NCBI GenBank assembly: GCA_934196725.1
Contig: CAKPWR010000055.1
Coordinates: 1-18,411 of the forward strand
DNA: 18,411 bases
DNA from: an uncultured Prevotella sp.
Lineage (GTDB): Bacteria > Bacteroidota > Bacteroidia > Bacteroidales > Bacteroidaceae
Direction of reading: 5' to 3'
Shown: one piece after another, positions 1 through 9,121 of the stretch
How positions within the stretch are numbered: the stretch's first letter is position 1
How the letters are laid out: every line of letters begins with the position of its first letter
Translations under genes and position numbers: made by a program
The notes under the pieces: model-generated
What the model was told of the DNA's origin: nothing
Seen by the model: the letters and a program-made list of their open reading frames with translations, nothing else
Databases searched by the model: none

Positions 1-41
1 GCTGTTAAGTCAAGATAAGATTTATGGAAATTAATAGATAG

Positions 42-78
42 AAAAAGGGTGCGTCATGGACTTATGACACACCCTCAG
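42..78 (-). terminator. Intrinsic terminator of the GH97 gene
   Basis: Arms GGGTGCGTCAT (47-57) and ATGACACACCC (64-74) pair with one mismatch around a 6-nt loop. Read on the minus strand, the hairpin is followed by a run of five T (complement of 42-46). It lies about 50 bp past the GH97 stop codon, in the right orientation. Confidence 0.75.
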
Positions 79-98
79 GGGTGCAAAGGGGAAAGGTT

Positions 99-133
99 CT
101 TTTTACCTTTTTACCCTTTTACCTTTTTACCTT
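99..133. repeat. Low-complexity TTTTTACC tandem repeat
   Basis: Four imperfect copies of a TTTT(T)ACC unit run from the 3' UTR into the stop codon of the GH97 gene; on the minus strand this reads as repeated AAGGTAAAA. It supplies the stop codon TAA at 127-129. Possibly a simple-sequence expansion; no function can be assigned. Confidence 0.6.
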
Positions 134-2088
134 TCAACAATTAATCCACCCTTAGGCTGCATTTCCACCTTCAGGTTTCCCTTCTTATCCACCTTCACGG
201 TCTTCATCTGCGATACTGGCCAGAGAGCCTTCTTGTCCTTGCTGGCAGTCTCATAATAATAGGTAACGCTCTTGCCGGCAAGCATTGGCAGATTCAGGGT
301 GAGCTTCATTGCCTGGTCGGTGCCGTTCAAACCAGCCACATACCATTTATCACCATGGCGACGTGCCACAACTGCATATTTTCCAGGATAACCGGCGATG
401 AACTGGGTCTCATCCCAGGTAGTAGGAACGCTCTTCAGAAAATCAATCTCGTGCTGAGGAAGCTCAGAAAGATTGTTCGGATAGATGGCGATGCACTGGA
501 TGGCTGCCTGGTTCATGATAGCCGAAGCCATCTCGAAAACATCGGTGGTATAACGGCGATGACGACTCTTGTTATCCTTAGAGAGATACTTGTTCATGAT
601 GGTACCACCCCAATCCATCGCTCCCACAGCGTTGCGGCAGAATGGATGCATGGTGAGTTCAAAACCCTCCTGCTTGGCATGATAATCTGAGAAGAATACA
701 TTCTCTGAAGCCAGTACAGCCTCGCTGGATACATAGTTAGGATACATGCGCTCCCAACCTCTAGGCAGGGTGCAGCCATGGAAGATAACCTGAATGCCAT
801 AATCATTGGCATCGCTGAGGATGTCTTCATACTGCTGCATGGTGTGCTGCTTGTCGCCACCGAAGAAATCCACCTTGATACCCTTGATGCCGATGCTCTT
901 CATCCAAGCCATCTCCTTCTTGCGGGCCACGATGTTATCCATGATGCCACGAGGACCCTGAGGTGCATCGTTGGCCACACCATTGGAATTATACCAGAGC
1001 ATCAGACTTACATTCTTGCTCTGCGCATAACGGCTCAATTCTGCCATCTTGTCTCTACCAATCTGGGTATCCCAGAGTGCATCAACCAGCACATATTCAT
1101 ATCCCATGGTAGCAGCCAGGTCGATGAACTGCTTCTGGTCGTTATAGTTGCAGGAACCATCCTGCCAGATGAGCCAGCTCCAGGCATACTTGCCTGTTCC
1201 GTATTTCTGGGAAGCCTCGAATCTTGGCTCCACTACATCGTATGGAATGGTGGTCTCTACCAATGGCTTCAAATCAGAACCCACGGTGATGGTGCGCCAA
1301 GGAGTAGAACCCGGAAGGATGAAGGTGCCCGATGTAGAACCGATGCCATCAGCCTCCTTCTCCATAGGGAAGGCTATCTGATAACCCTTTGCCGCATCAT
1401 AATCGCTGATATGACAACCCGGATAGTTGCCGTGAGTACCCGTCTCGCTGACCAATACCCAGCCATCGCCGCCAACCTTGAAGAGGCATGGGAAGGTATA
1501 GCCATGACCATAACCCGATTTTGCGGTTAAAGGCTGATCTACCTTGTAATCCTCCTCATAACTTGGTTTGGTACGGGCGAAACCGATGAGCGGATCCGAC
1601 TGTGGACAGAGGTAAGTGGTGGTTACCTTTGGAAGATTGAAGGCTGTCTTCTCTTCGTTTACGATGAGATGCTGAGCCTTCAGCTGATTGAAAGTATAAC
1701 GGAAAGCCACATCGTTGTTGCTCACGTTGAAGGTAACCGTCATCGGCTGCTTCTTGCCGTTCAGATAAGTCACGTTGAGCTGGTTGGCATGATAATCTAC
1801 ATGCGATACCTTGGCGGTGCGGAGGTCATAGCTCTTCTCCACCTTTGTCTCCTTCTTATTCTGATAGGTCAAGCCCTGACTGAAATCGCCCACATTGGCA
1901 AGGAGACCGAGCTGTGATTCTTCCATCATTCGCTTACCTGCATAGTCGATGGAATAATAGAGTTTGCCATCGCGGTCTTCCACCACGACATTCAACTTAC
2001 CATCAGGAGAGCTGATGGTATTCTTTTCGGCATAGGCACCGATTCCAGCCATCAATGCCAGCGCTACTGCTAAAACGTTTTTCTTCAT
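127..2088 (-). CDS. Glycoside hydrolase family 97 alpha-glycosidase (SusB-like), secreted
   Basis: The 653-aa product matches the full-length GH97 family, whose members remove terminal alpha-glucosyl or alpha-galactosyl residues in the periplasm of Bacteroidota. Residues 1-20 form a signal peptide (MKKNVLAVALALMAGIGAYA). The N-terminal beta-sandwich runs to about residue 280, followed by the catalytic barrel and a C-terminal beta domain that ends in GGLIVER. In the barrel, GIKVDFFGGDKQ places Asp407 at the position of the nucleophile of retaining members, and Glu456 (SSEAV) and Glu462 (ASEN) are candidate acid or ligand residues. This hints at the retaining subgroup, but the subgroup and substrate cannot be fixed by eye. 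A TATCTTTG promoter box lies upstream and a terminator downstream, so the gene is probably monocistronic. No SusC/SusD pair is visible; the HTCS at 3504 is the nearest plausible regulator. Confidence 0.93.
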   Translation of the reverse strand: MKKNVLAVALALMAGIGAYAEKNTISSPDGKLNVVVEDRDGKLYYSIDYAGKRMMEESQLGLLANVGDFSQGLTYQNKKETKVEKSYDLRTAKVSHVDYHANQLNVTYLNGKKQPMTVTFNVSNNDVAFRYTFNQLKAQHLIVNEEKTAFNLPKVTTTYLCPQSDPLIGFARTKPSYEEDYKVDQPLTAKSGYGHGYTFPCLFKVGGDGWVLVSETGTHGNYPGCHISDYDAAKGYQIAFPMEKEADGIGSTSGTFILPGSTPWRTITVGSDLKPLVETTIPYDVVEPRFEASQKYGTGKYAWSWLIWQDGSCNYNDQKQFIDLAATMGYEYVLVDALWDTQIGRDKMAELSRYAQSKNVSLMLWYNSNGVANDAPQGPRGIMDNIVARKKEMAWMKSIGIKGIKVDFFGGDKQHTMQQYEDILSDANDYGIQVIFHGCTLPRGWERMYPNYVSSEAVLASENVFFSDYHAKQEGFELTMHPFCRNAVGAMDWGGTIMNKYLSKDNKSRHRRYTTDVFEMASAIMNQAAIQCIAIYPNNLSELPQHEIDFLKSVPTTWDETQFIAGYPGKYAVVARRHGDKWYVAGLNGTDQAMKLTLNLPMLAGKSVTYYYETASKDKKALWPVSQMKTVKVDKKGNLKVEMQPKGGLIVER

Positions 2089-2133
2089 TTCCGATTGCGT
2101 ATAGTTTAGTTATGATTATTTTTTTTGTGATTG

Positions 2134-2141
2134 CAAAGATA
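2134..2141 (-). promoter_or_regulatory. -7 promoter box of GH97 gene
   Basis: The minus strand reads TATCTTTG followed by C, the Bacteroidota TAnnTTTG box, about 46 bp before the GH97 ATG. A clear -33 TTTG at the usual spacing is missing; the nearest TTTG lies 26 bp upstream, so expression may depend on an activator. Confidence 0.65.
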
Positions 2142-2254
2142 CAGGAAAAATACGAATATCCCGTCCTCAAAACGATAGAAAAAGTATATAATTCATCATT
2201 TTGGCACAAATCATAAAGTTTATGTTACAATACAGACAATCCTTTTGAGAAAAC

Positions 2255-2286
2255 TTTGGTGCGGTCAGTTTTTTATATTAACTTTG
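2255..2286 (+). promoter_or_regulatory. Promoter of the HAD phosphatase gene
   Basis: TTTG at 2255-2258 and TAACTTTG at 2279-2286, separated by 20 bp, match the -33/-7 consensus. The ATG at 2310 lies 23 bp past the box, giving a short leader. Confidence 0.75.
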
Positions 2287-2309
2287 CACCATAATAGCAA
2301 AATAAGACA

Positions 2310-3134
2310 ATGGAAAAAACAAAACAGATTCCTTACCGTGCCATCGCCTTAGACTTGGATGGCACCTTGACAAACCACGAGAAGGTGGTCACCCCAAAGA
2401 CTCGTGAAGCTCTCCTTCAGGCAGCAGCCAAGGGAGCCGTGATTATCCTTGCTTCCGGTCGACCTACCTACGGCATCGAACCGGTGGCAGAATGCCTGGA
2501 GCTGAACAAGCAGGGAGGATACATTCTTTCCTATAATGGTGGCAATATCGTAAACGCCAAAACGGGCGAAAAACTCTTCTCGCAGTATTTGCCAGATGAA
2601 GTGATACCAGAATTATATGCGTATGCCAAGGAAAACGGTCATGCCCTGCTGGGATATGCCGGCAACGAAATCATCACCGAGATGCCGGATGACCAGTATG
2701 TCAAGGAAGAATCACGCATCAACAAGATGAACATCAGAAAGGTAGAAAACCTGTTTGAAGCCCTGGAGCCTCATCCAACCAAACTCCTCATGACGGGTGA
2801 TCCTACCCTCATGCTCAAGGCTGAAGAGGAACTGGTGGAGAAGCTGGGAGACAGAATGGATATCTTCCGTTCGGCTCCTTTCTTCCTGGAACTGGTGCCT
2901 AAGGGTATTGACAAGGCAAAGTCGCTGAGTCGTCTCTTAACGAAAATCAACCTCACCCCTGCCGACATGATTGCCTTTGGCGATGGCTACAACGACCTCA
3001 GCATGCTGAAGCTGGCAGGCATGGGAGTGGCTATGGAGAATGCTGCACCAGAGGTTAGAGCCGAGGCCGACTACGTAACATTATCAAATGAAGAAGACGG
3101 TGTGGCAGCAGCCCTCGAACACTTCAACATGTAA
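2310..3134 (+). CDS. Cof-type HAD family hydrolase (sugar-phosphate/FMN phosphatase-like)
   Basis: This 274-aa protein is a full-length HAD class IIB (Cof/YbiV-like) phosphatase, normally cytosolic and Mg2+-dependent, acting on small phosphorylated metabolites. Motif I is ALDLDGTL with nucleophile Asp15 and general acid Asp17. Motif II is ILASGRP near residue 51. The motif III lysine is in KGIDKAKSL near residue 208. Motif IV is AFGDGYND near residue 230. The region between motifs II and III is the C2B cap that sets substrate choice, so the substrate cannot be read off. The gene has its own promoter (2255-2286) and terminator (3192-3218) and so appears monocistronic, divergent from the GH97 gene. 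Start is supported by the promoter distance. Confidence 0.93.
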   Translation: MEKTKQIPYRAIALDLDGTLTNHEKVVTPKTREALLQAAAKGAVIILASGRPTYGIEPVAECLELNKQGGYILSYNGGNIVNAKTGEKLFSQYLPDEVIPELYAYAKENGHALLGYAGNEIITEMPDDQYVKEESRINKMNIRKVENLFEALEPHPTKLLMTGDPTLMLKAEEELVEKLGDRMDIFRSAPFFLELVPKGIDKAKSLSRLLTKINLTPADMIAFGDGYNDLSMLKLAGMGVAMENAAPEVRAEADYVTLSNEEDGVAAALEHFNM

Positions 3135-3191
3135 TTCCCTCAACTTCTTCATTCACAAAATTCGAATCATTCAAATCGTTCATATTTCAAG

Positions 3192-3218
3192 AAATCCCCC
3201 TACTTTGGGGGATTTTTT
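3192..3218 (+). terminator. Intrinsic terminator of the HAD gene
   Basis: AAATCCCCC (3192-3200) pairs perfectly with GGGGGATTT (3207-3215) over a 6-nt loop and runs into a stretch of T (3213-3218), 58 bp after the HAD stop. Confidence 0.85.
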
Positions 3219-3503
3219 GTTATTCTCTATTGGAAAATTCGTTACTATCAGGTATTTTTTCGCTATTATCCGGCATTTTTATAGATTTTCGAAAAACAAT
3301 TATATAAAATCGAAAGACATCCCAATGGAAAAGTCCTACCTTTGTTCGGTCAAATCATTTTAGCATACTGAATAAGTGTTCAGCAAAAGATGATTCTGAC
3401 TGCCAAAGATAAATATCAATGACACAAACAAGACATAGGCAATCCAAAAAAAGATGCGAAAACGCTGGAACTCGCTTGGCGAGACCAACTCAAGCAATTG
3501 AGC
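3219..3503. other. Intergenic region between HAD and HTCS genes
   Basis: No credible gene is seen. TACCTTTG (+, 3337-3344) and TATCTTTG (-, complement of 3404-3411) match the -7 box but lack a -33 element and face each other, so they may be relics. Two short hairpins next to the HTCS stop, CTCGC/GCGAG at 3471-3483 and CTCAA/TTGAG at about 3489-3501, are followed on the minus strand by a run of seven T near 3446-3452. They may form the HTCS terminator region. Confidence 0.4.
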
Positions 3504-6500
3504 CTATAGGTATTCACTCGGCGAAACACCGAACTGCTTCTTAAAAGCTACAGAGAAATGGGCCGCAGTACTAAAACCAGTCAACACGGCTATTTCAGAA
3601 ATACTGTACTTGCCTTCATGCAGCCAAGCTGCTGCTTTGTTGAGCTTATACTTACGGAAGAAGATACCAGGTGTCTCGCCAGTGAGTTCCTTTATCTTGT
3701 AATTGAACTTCGCCGGACTGATCAGCATGTCGCGACACACGGTAGCCACATTCAAATCCTGCTCCGCAGAACGTTTTTCCATCCATCCGTATAATTCATC
3801 CATAAACTTCCGGTCTTGCAGAGAAAGGGTATCTGCCACTTTCGCAGACAAAGAACCTGTCTCTGTACTCTCACTCAAGCGCTGACGGAGCATCTGCATA
3901 TTATGCAACTGCGACTTGACAAGTGCCTTGAGATAAACCGGGTCGAACGGCTTGGTGACGTAAGCCACAGCCCCCAACTGCAAACCATCAATCTGCTCAC
4001 CCATTGTAGACATGGCGGTAATCAATATCACAGGAATATGGCTGAAAGAAAGATTGCTCTTCAGGACCTTGCAGAATTCAAATCCCGACATCTTTCCCAT
4101 AATCACATCGCTGAGAATAAGGTCTGGCTGCACCTCTTCCAAATCAGCCAAAGCCTCTTCGGCCGAATAACGATTCACCACGTCATAGGCTGATGCAAAG
4201 ATTCTATGGAGATATTGAGCCACATCCACATCATCATCTACAATCAGGATTCTAGGCAGATTCTTACCGGAAAGAGAAGTCTTTACGGCAGATTTGCCAT
4301 TTTCAGCAAGAGAATTCTTCACTCTTCCCTCTTCACTCTTCACTTCCAAAGCTCTTCCCTCTTTCTTCTCCACTTCCAGCGGTATCTGCATTACACGCTT
4401 CCTGCGTTCTGCAAATTCCACCTTATTATATATAGACTTATCAGCAGGAAGGACGAAACTGAATTCCACACCATTCCTGAGCGAAGCCTCAGCCGAAGTC
4501 TCGCTCACCTCTTTGATATTCTTCACCCTGACAGAACCATGATGAAGTTCCACCAGACGCTTCACATAATAGAGTCCGATACCCGTACCCCAACCATACT
4601 GGTCAGAGTCCTGCGAATCAGCCAACTGATAATAGCGCTTGAAAACATCCTGCATCCTGTCCTCATCCATCAGTTTGCCACTATTGAAGACCGACACTTC
4701 CAGCATATTATCATCAACATGAGCGTTTATTCTAATCACACCACCTGGCGAAGTATGCTTCAAGGCATTTGTAAAGAGGTTACCCATGATTTTCTCCACC
4801 TTATCACCATCCAGCCACATCAGGTAGTTGCCATGCTTGATGACCAGTTCCAGTTTTATGCCTTTCACCCTGGCAGATTCTTCAAAGGAAGCCACCTGCT
4901 GACGCAACCCTTCCGCAGCATCAACCTCCACCACCCTGAGACGCAACTCATCAGTCTCCAGCTGGTTAAAGTCCAGCATCTGGTCGATAAGCCTCAGCAT
5001 TCTGTTCACACTTATACAGACATGATTCAGCGTGCGATGCACCGAATCCGGCAAAGCCTTGTCGGCATTCAGCATCATCAGCGGACCGGCAATGATGGTA
5101 AGAGGGTTACGGAATTCGTGCGAGATATTGGCAAAGAATCTCATGTTCATCTCCTTGGCACGCTTCTCGCGCTCCGTTTCACGCTGTTCTTCAAGAAGAC
5201 GAAGATGATTGGTACGTGCCTTCAGATAGAGTCTGTTGAAGGTATAGAGCACGAAAGCGACGATACCGAAATAGAGCAACCATGCCGCTGACGACCACCA
5301 AGGAGCCGGCTTGATGATAATCTCTATCTTGCGTTCTGCCAATGCAGGACGGTTCATGGAAGAAATCAATCGCAGATGGAAGGTATATTTACCCGGTGAA
5401 AGATTGGAATAATGAGCCACACGTTCGTAGGTAGGTGCCTGCCAATCCTTATCATAGCCCTCTAACCGATACTGACACATCAATGCAGAGCGACGACTGA
5501 AGGAAGGATAATAGAAACTAAACTTCAGGTCGTTTTCATCATAAGTAAAAGTATAACGGTTCAGACGCGATACTTCATCGGTAACGGCAAGTACCTTACC
5601 GTCTTGATTCTTCACCTCCAAACCAAAGATATTGAGCATCTTGCTGGCATGGGTACCAACATAGGTTCGCAGGAAATCTGTATTCATTGCCTCAGGAGGC
5701 ATGAACTTACAACCGTCAGAACTGCCAAACACAACACTACCGTCAGGAGAAAGACAAACAGAATTGGCATAGAACTGCCAGTCATCCTGATCCTGGCTAG
5801 CCGACAGAAGGCTGCTCATCAGGAAGGTTCTGTTGGCATGCGCCAGGAAGAAGGCATTTCTCATCGTGGTAACCCAGATCTGCCGGTTGGCATCTTCTAC
5901 CATCGCTTCTATATGCGAATCGTTCACCAACACATTCACACGGCGCATATACTGCTTATTCATATCCATGAAATAAAGACCATCCCGCATCGTACCCAAC
6001 CACAAATAGCCATACGAATCCTGTCTTACAAAAGCAGGGTCCATATTGCCATTATGAGGCATTCCCGCCACCTTCAGCTCCTTCAGTTTACCGGTCTTGG
6101 GAGAGAAGATTGCAAGATGCATACCTGTCATAAACAACAGGATATCGCCGTTGCTGAGCCTTACCATCTCCGTATCATCCGTATAATGAGGACTGGAAAT
6201 CCTAAGGGTATCAGGCTGCAGATTATCAAACCTGAAACGCAAGAGATTCCCATCACGGCAACTCACATAGAGATGACCGTCTACCGCCAAGCCGTCACCC
6301 AGCACAGGACGAATCACAGGCGACTTATGGAGCACCTCCACACGCTCGTTGCTGATACGGCAACTCAGCACCTGATGATTGCTCACCAGCCAGGCATGCT
6401 GGTCATCATATTTTACCATGTTGTTGAGATTGATTTTCCGAGGGGCAAGAAGCGAATCGAAGATGGTTCTCAAGGGAGTCTGACCAATCTTCTTAGCCTG

Positions 6501-7304
6501 CTCATCATAGATAAAGATACGGAGGGCTGTACTTGCCAGGATATGTTTTCCCACAGTAGACAATGAGAGTATTGCGATTCCCTTCGATTTTTCAGTCAGA
6601 AGATTATCGTTGGCTTTCTTGTAGGCTATACGGTTCTGGGAAACAACCTGGATACCGGCGTTGCGATAACCCACCCAGAGATTACCACCCAAGTCCTTGA
6701 AGGTAGCACTCACCACCTCTACCGGCTTGCGCAAGATAGAATGGTCTTCAGGAAGTGGAGCTTTCAGATTATTAGGTTCTATGCGTCGAGCCGACGGGGT
6801 TATCTTCTCATCTCCGCTGATATGAAAAGTCTTATTGCCATCACTAACCAATATCGCCAGAGAGTCATGCTTTTCCGGACTATCTTCTATGGCTACAATG
6901 TTATCATTCTCGCTGGGAAGCGGGATACGATGGAAGCGATAACCACCCACGTATCGTGCCAGTCCATTCTGAGTGCCCACCCACATTCTGCCTTTCCGGT
7001 CCAGATGAAGCACATTGATATAGTCATCGGGGAGCGCAGTAGTATCCTTGATGTCATAGCCGAACTGTACATAGTCCTTGCCGTCGTAAACATTCACACC
7101 AGCCGATGTACCAATCCACACCAGCTCTCGTCTATCTCTTGCAATAGACGTAACGCTCTGCGATGAAAGCATATAATCTTTCATCGCCGTCTTACCTTTT
7201 TCCTGTAACAACGCAAGAGTAGCTTTTCTGCCAGGATCCAGGCAGTAAAGGGCAGCAAGCAGGCAGAACATGGCTGCAAATATGATGACTATCGCTTTTT
7301 TCAT
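3504..7304 (-). CDS. Hybrid two-component system sensor/regulator (HTCS)
   Basis: All elements of a Bacteroidota HTCS lie in one 1266-aa chain. An N-terminal membrane anchor or signal (KKAIVIIFAAMFCLLAALYC) precedes a periplasmic two-component-propeller domain (about 40-570) with blades such as VWIGTSAGVNVYDG, MWVGTQNGLARY and LWLGTMRDGLYFMD. A Y_Y_Y domain (about 590-665), a TM helix (about 673-695), HisKA with His729 in NISHEFRNPL, and HATPase_c with N box (NLFTNALKH) and G box (GTGIGLYYVKRL) follow. A receiver domain with Asp1066 in LSDVIMG and a C-terminal AraC-type HTH (ISEIAVLTGF) complete it. HTCSs sense glycans and activate polysaccharide utilisation loci, but no susCD pair is in view; GH97 is a possible target. 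Start: the Met at 7304 is preferred over the in-frame one at 7322, because the -7 box (7310-7317) lies between them. The linker before the receiver holds a purine-rich tandem repeat. Confidence 0.93.
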   Translation of the reverse strand: MKKAIVIIFAAMFCLLAALYCLDPGRKATLALLQEKGKTAMKDYMLSSQSVTSIARDRRELVWIGTSAGVNVYDGKDYVQFGYDIKDTTALPDDYINVLHLDRKGRMWVGTQNGLARYVGGYRFHRIPLPSENDNIVAIEDSPEKHDSLAILVSDGNKTFHISGDEKITPSARRIEPNNLKAPLPEDHSILRKPVEVVSATFKDLGGNLWVGYRNAGIQVVSQNRIAYKKANDNLLTEKSKGIAILSLSTVGKHILASTALRIFIYDEQAKKIGQTPLRTIFDSLLAPRKINLNNMVKYDDQHAWLVSNHQVLSCRISNERVEVLHKSPVIRPVLGDGLAVDGHLYVSCRDGNLLRFRFDNLQPDTLRISSPHYTDDTEMVRLSNGDILLFMTGMHLAIFSPKTGKLKELKVAGMPHNGNMDPAFVRQDSYGYLWLGTMRDGLYFMDMNKQYMRRVNVLVNDSHIEAMVEDANRQIWVTTMRNAFFLAHANRTFLMSSLLSASQDQDDWQFYANSVCLSPDGSVVFGSSDGCKFMPPEAMNTDFLRTYVGTHASKMLNIFGLEVKNQDGKVLAVTDEVSRLNRYTFTYDENDLKFSFYYPSFSRRSALMCQYRLEGYDKDWQAPTYERVAHYSNLSPGKYTFHLRLISSMNRPALAERKIEIIIKPAPWWSSAAWLLYFGIVAFVLYTFNRLYLKARTNHLRLLEEQRETEREKRAKEMNMRFFANISHEFRNPLTIIAGPLMMLNADKALPDSVHRTLNHVCISVNRMLRLIDQMLDFNQLETDELRLRVVEVDAAEGLRQQVASFEESARVKGIKLELVIKHGNYLMWLDGDKVEKIMGNLFTNALKHTSPGGVIRINAHVDDNMLEVSVFNSGKLMDEDRMQDVFKRYYQLADSQDSDQYGWGTGIGLYYVKRLVELHHGSVRVKNIKEVSETSAEASLRNGVEFSFVLPADKSIYNKVEFAERRKRVMQIPLEVEKKEGRALEVKSEEGRVKNSLAENGKSAVKTSLSGKNLPRILIVDDDVDVAQYLHRIFASAYDVVNRYSAEEALADLEEVQPDLILSDVIMGKMSGFEFCKVLKSNLSFSHIPVILITAMSTMGEQIDGLQLGAVAYVTKPFDPVYLKALVKSQLHNMQMLRQRLSESTETGSLSAKVADTLSLQDRKFMDELYGWMEKRSAEQDLNVATVCRDMLISPAKFNYKIKELTGETPGIFFRKYKLNKAAAWLHEGKYSISEIAVLTGFSTAAHFSVAFKKQFGVSPSEYL
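4316..4376 (-). repeat. Purine-rich GTGAAGAGT-type repeat inside the HTCS linker
   Basis: The minus strand carries repeated GAAGAGTGAAGAG-like units of about 9 bp between the kinase and receiver domains. They encode a low-complexity charged linker (around residues 977-996, with EKKEG, KSEEG). The repeat keeps the frame open. Confidence 0.6.
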
Positions 7305-7309
7305 GTCGG

Positions 7310-7340
7310 CAAAATTACACATTATTATCGAATAAACAAA
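7310..7340 (-). promoter_or_regulatory. Promoter of the HTCS gene (very short leader)
   Basis: On the minus strand TTTG (complement of 7337-7340), 19 bp, then TAATTTTG (complement of 7310-7317) match the consensus. The Met codon at 7304-7302 starts 5 nt after the box, so the mRNA would be leaderless or nearly so. Confidence 0.65.
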
Positions 7341-7356
7341 AATTAAATCAATTTAT

Positions 7357-7387
7357 TTTGTGATTTCTTCAAATTAAAGTATCTTTG
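7357..7387 (+). promoter_or_regulatory. Promoter of the ilvA-ridA transcription unit
   Basis: TTTG (7357-7360), 19 bp, TATCTTTG (7380-7387). It is back to back with the HTCS promoter: the two -33 elements are only 16 bp apart. The leader (about 7392-7449) contains a small perfect hairpin, CAGGAT (7402-7407) with ATCCTG (7413-7418), with no T-tract after it. Confidence 0.8.
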
Positions 7388-7449
7388 CAGAATTATTCAA
7401 ACAGGATGACAAATCCTGATATTAGGGACACTAAAGCATATCAGCAGTT

Positions 7450-8649
7450 ATGTTACAACTAGATAATTTCTATAAGGCTCGCTTCGTGCTGAGCAAGGTG
7501 ATTAGAAAAACTGAGCTGGTTCACACACCAAGAATCAACCCAGATAGTGATGTTTATCTGAAACCGGAATGTCTGCAGAAGACAGGTTCGTTCAAGATTC
7601 GTGGTGCGTATTATAAGATTTCTCAACTTTCTAAAGAGGAGAAAGATAAGGGAGTGATTGCCTGCTCAGCAGGCAACCATGCACAGGGCGTGGCGCTCGG
7701 AGCTACCGCCATGGGAGTGAAGAGCCTCATCTGCTTGCCGGAGGGTGCTCCTATCTCCAAGGTAGAAGCTACCAAGCGACTGGGTGCCGAGGTCTGTCTG
7801 GTGCCGGGTGTCTATGACGACGCTTACCAGAAGGCATTGGAACTGAAGGATGAATACGGTTATACCTTCGTGCATCCTTTTGATGATGAGAATGTAATCG
7901 CAGGTCAGGGAACCATCGGACTGGAGATTCTCGACCAGTTGCCAGATGTAGAAGCGGTCGTTGTACCTGTAGGTGGTGGCGGCTTGATTTCAGGAGTAGC
8001 CTTTGCCATCAAGTCATTGAATCCTAATGTCAAGGTTTATGGTGTTCAGGCTGAAGGTGCTGCCAGCATGGTTCAGAGTCTTCACGATCATAAGCAGGAG
8101 AAATTACCATCTGTAGCTACCGTAGCCGATGGCATTGCCGTGAAGGAGCCGGGAAAGCTTACCTTCGAGACCTGCTCCAACTACGTGGACGAAATCGTTA
8201 CCGTGAGCGAGGACGAAATCTGTGCTGCCATTCTGAAACTCCTGGAAAGCGAGAAGATGGTAGCAGAAGGTGCCGGTGCAGCAAGTGTGGCTGCCGTGAT
8301 GTATAACAAGGTACCGGTGAAGGGCAAGAAAACCATCTGCGTGGTAAGTGGCGGTAACATCGATGTAACCATCCTGAACCGTGTCATCAACCGGGGTCTC
8401 TCGAAGAGCGGTCGCCTCTGCACCATCGAGATGGAACTTGATGATAAACCGGGCGAGCTGGTAGAGGTTGCATCCGTCATCGCAAGTATGGGTGGAAACA
8501 TCACGGGAGTTCATCACGACCGTTCTGCCAACCGCAACAAGGTGAATGCCTGCGTACTCCGACTCACAATGGAGACCCGCGATTCTGCACATGTCAAGGA
8601 AATCAAGGGAGCCTTGGAACAGAAAGGCTTCCATCTCTGGATTGTATAG
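7450..8649 (+). CDS. ilvA: Threonine ammonia-lyase (threonine dehydratase) with ACT domain
   Basis: This PLP enzyme converts L-threonine to 2-oxobutanoate and ammonia through 2-iminobutanoate, the first step toward isoleucine. The 399-aa length fits the short form with one ACT domain. The PLP lysine is Lys49 in KTGSFKIRGAYYK. The phosphate-binding glycine loop is VPVGGGGLISG (about 174-184), and SAGNHAQGVA is the substrate-contact loop. Residues about 325-399 (IEMELDDKPGELVEVAS) form an ACT domain, which suggests allosteric control by an amino acid. ridA follows 53 bp downstream with no terminator between, so co-transcription is likely; RidA acts on the imine released here. Biosynthetic versus degradative use cannot be decided from sequence alone. 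Confidence 0.94.
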   Translation: MLQLDNFYKARFVLSKVIRKTELVHTPRINPDSDVYLKPECLQKTGSFKIRGAYYKISQLSKEEKDKGVIACSAGNHAQGVALGATAMGVKSLICLPEGAPISKVEATKRLGAEVCLVPGVYDDAYQKALELKDEYGYTFVHPFDDENVIAGQGTIGLEILDQLPDVEAVVVPVGGGGLISGVAFAIKSLNPNVKVYGVQAEGAASMVQSLHDHKQEKLPSVATVADGIAVKEPGKLTFETCSNYVDEIVTVSEDEICAAILKLLESEKMVAEGAGAASVAAVMYNKVPVKGKKTICVVSGGNIDVTILNRVINRGLSKSGRLCTIEMELDDKPGELVEVASVIASMGGNITGVHHDRSANRNKVNACVLRLTMETRDSAHVKEIKGALEQKGFHLWIV

Positions 8650-8702
8650 CGATAAGCTATAAATCGTAAACTACAAATTATTAATTATAAATAAAGATTA
8701 TC

Positions 8703-9077
8703 ATGAACGCAATTCACACAGACAATGCGCCTGCAGCTATCGGTCCATATAGCCAGGCTATCGAAGTAAACGGTTTCGTATTTGCATCTGGTCAGATTCC
8801 TATCGACCCTGCAACAGGCAATTTCGTAGAGGGCGGCATCAAGGAGCAGACCCGTCAGAGCCTCACCAACGCCCAGAACATCCTGAAGGCAGCCGGTACC
8901 GACCTTTCTCACGTAGTGAAGACTACAGTTTATCTGAACAGCATGGACGATTTCGCTGCCATGAACGAGGTTTATGCCGAGTTCTTCAGCCAGCCATATC
9001 CAGCTCGTTCTGCCGTAGCCGTAGAGAAGTTGCCTAAGGGCGCATTGGTAGAGGTAGAAGTATTGGCTGCCAAGTAA
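8703..9077 (+). CDS. ridA: RidA family 2-iminobutanoate/2-iminopropanoate deaminase
   Basis: The 124-aa protein has the full length of the YjgF/YER057c/UK114 family, cytosolic trimers that hydrolyse reactive enamine/imine products of PLP dehydratases to the keto acid. Family signatures are visible: AIGPYSQAI with Tyr16 near the N-terminus, FASGQIP, and near the C-terminus YPARSAVAV, whose Arg binds the substrate carboxylate, and ALVEVEVLA with the conserved Glu. It lies just after ilvA, whose product is the standard RidA substrate, which supports the function strongly. The ABC ATPase gene starts 44 bp downstream. Confidence 0.95.
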   Translation: MNAIHTDNAPAAIGPYSQAIEVNGFVFASGQIPIDPATGNFVEGGIKEQTRQSLTNAQNILKAAGTDLSHVVKTTVYLNSMDDFAAMNEVYAEFFSQPYPARSAVAVEKLPKGALVEVEVLAAK

Positions 9078-9121
9078 ATCTCCGCTTCGACAGTATAAAC
9101 ATTTCGAAGAAAGAAGATTTG

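Noticed and set aside
778..1530. 250-codon open frame antisense to the GH97 gene
   Set aside because: It is fully inside the GH97 gene, with a composition expected of a shadow frame and no promoter.
3337..3411. Facing TAnnTTTG boxes as promoters of a hidden gene
   Set aside because: No -33 elements and no ORF longer than about 10 codons follow in a sensible place.
4206..5291. 361-codon open frame antisense to the HTCS gene
   Set aside because: The opposite strand encodes clear kinase and receiver motifs; this frame has no recognisable domain.
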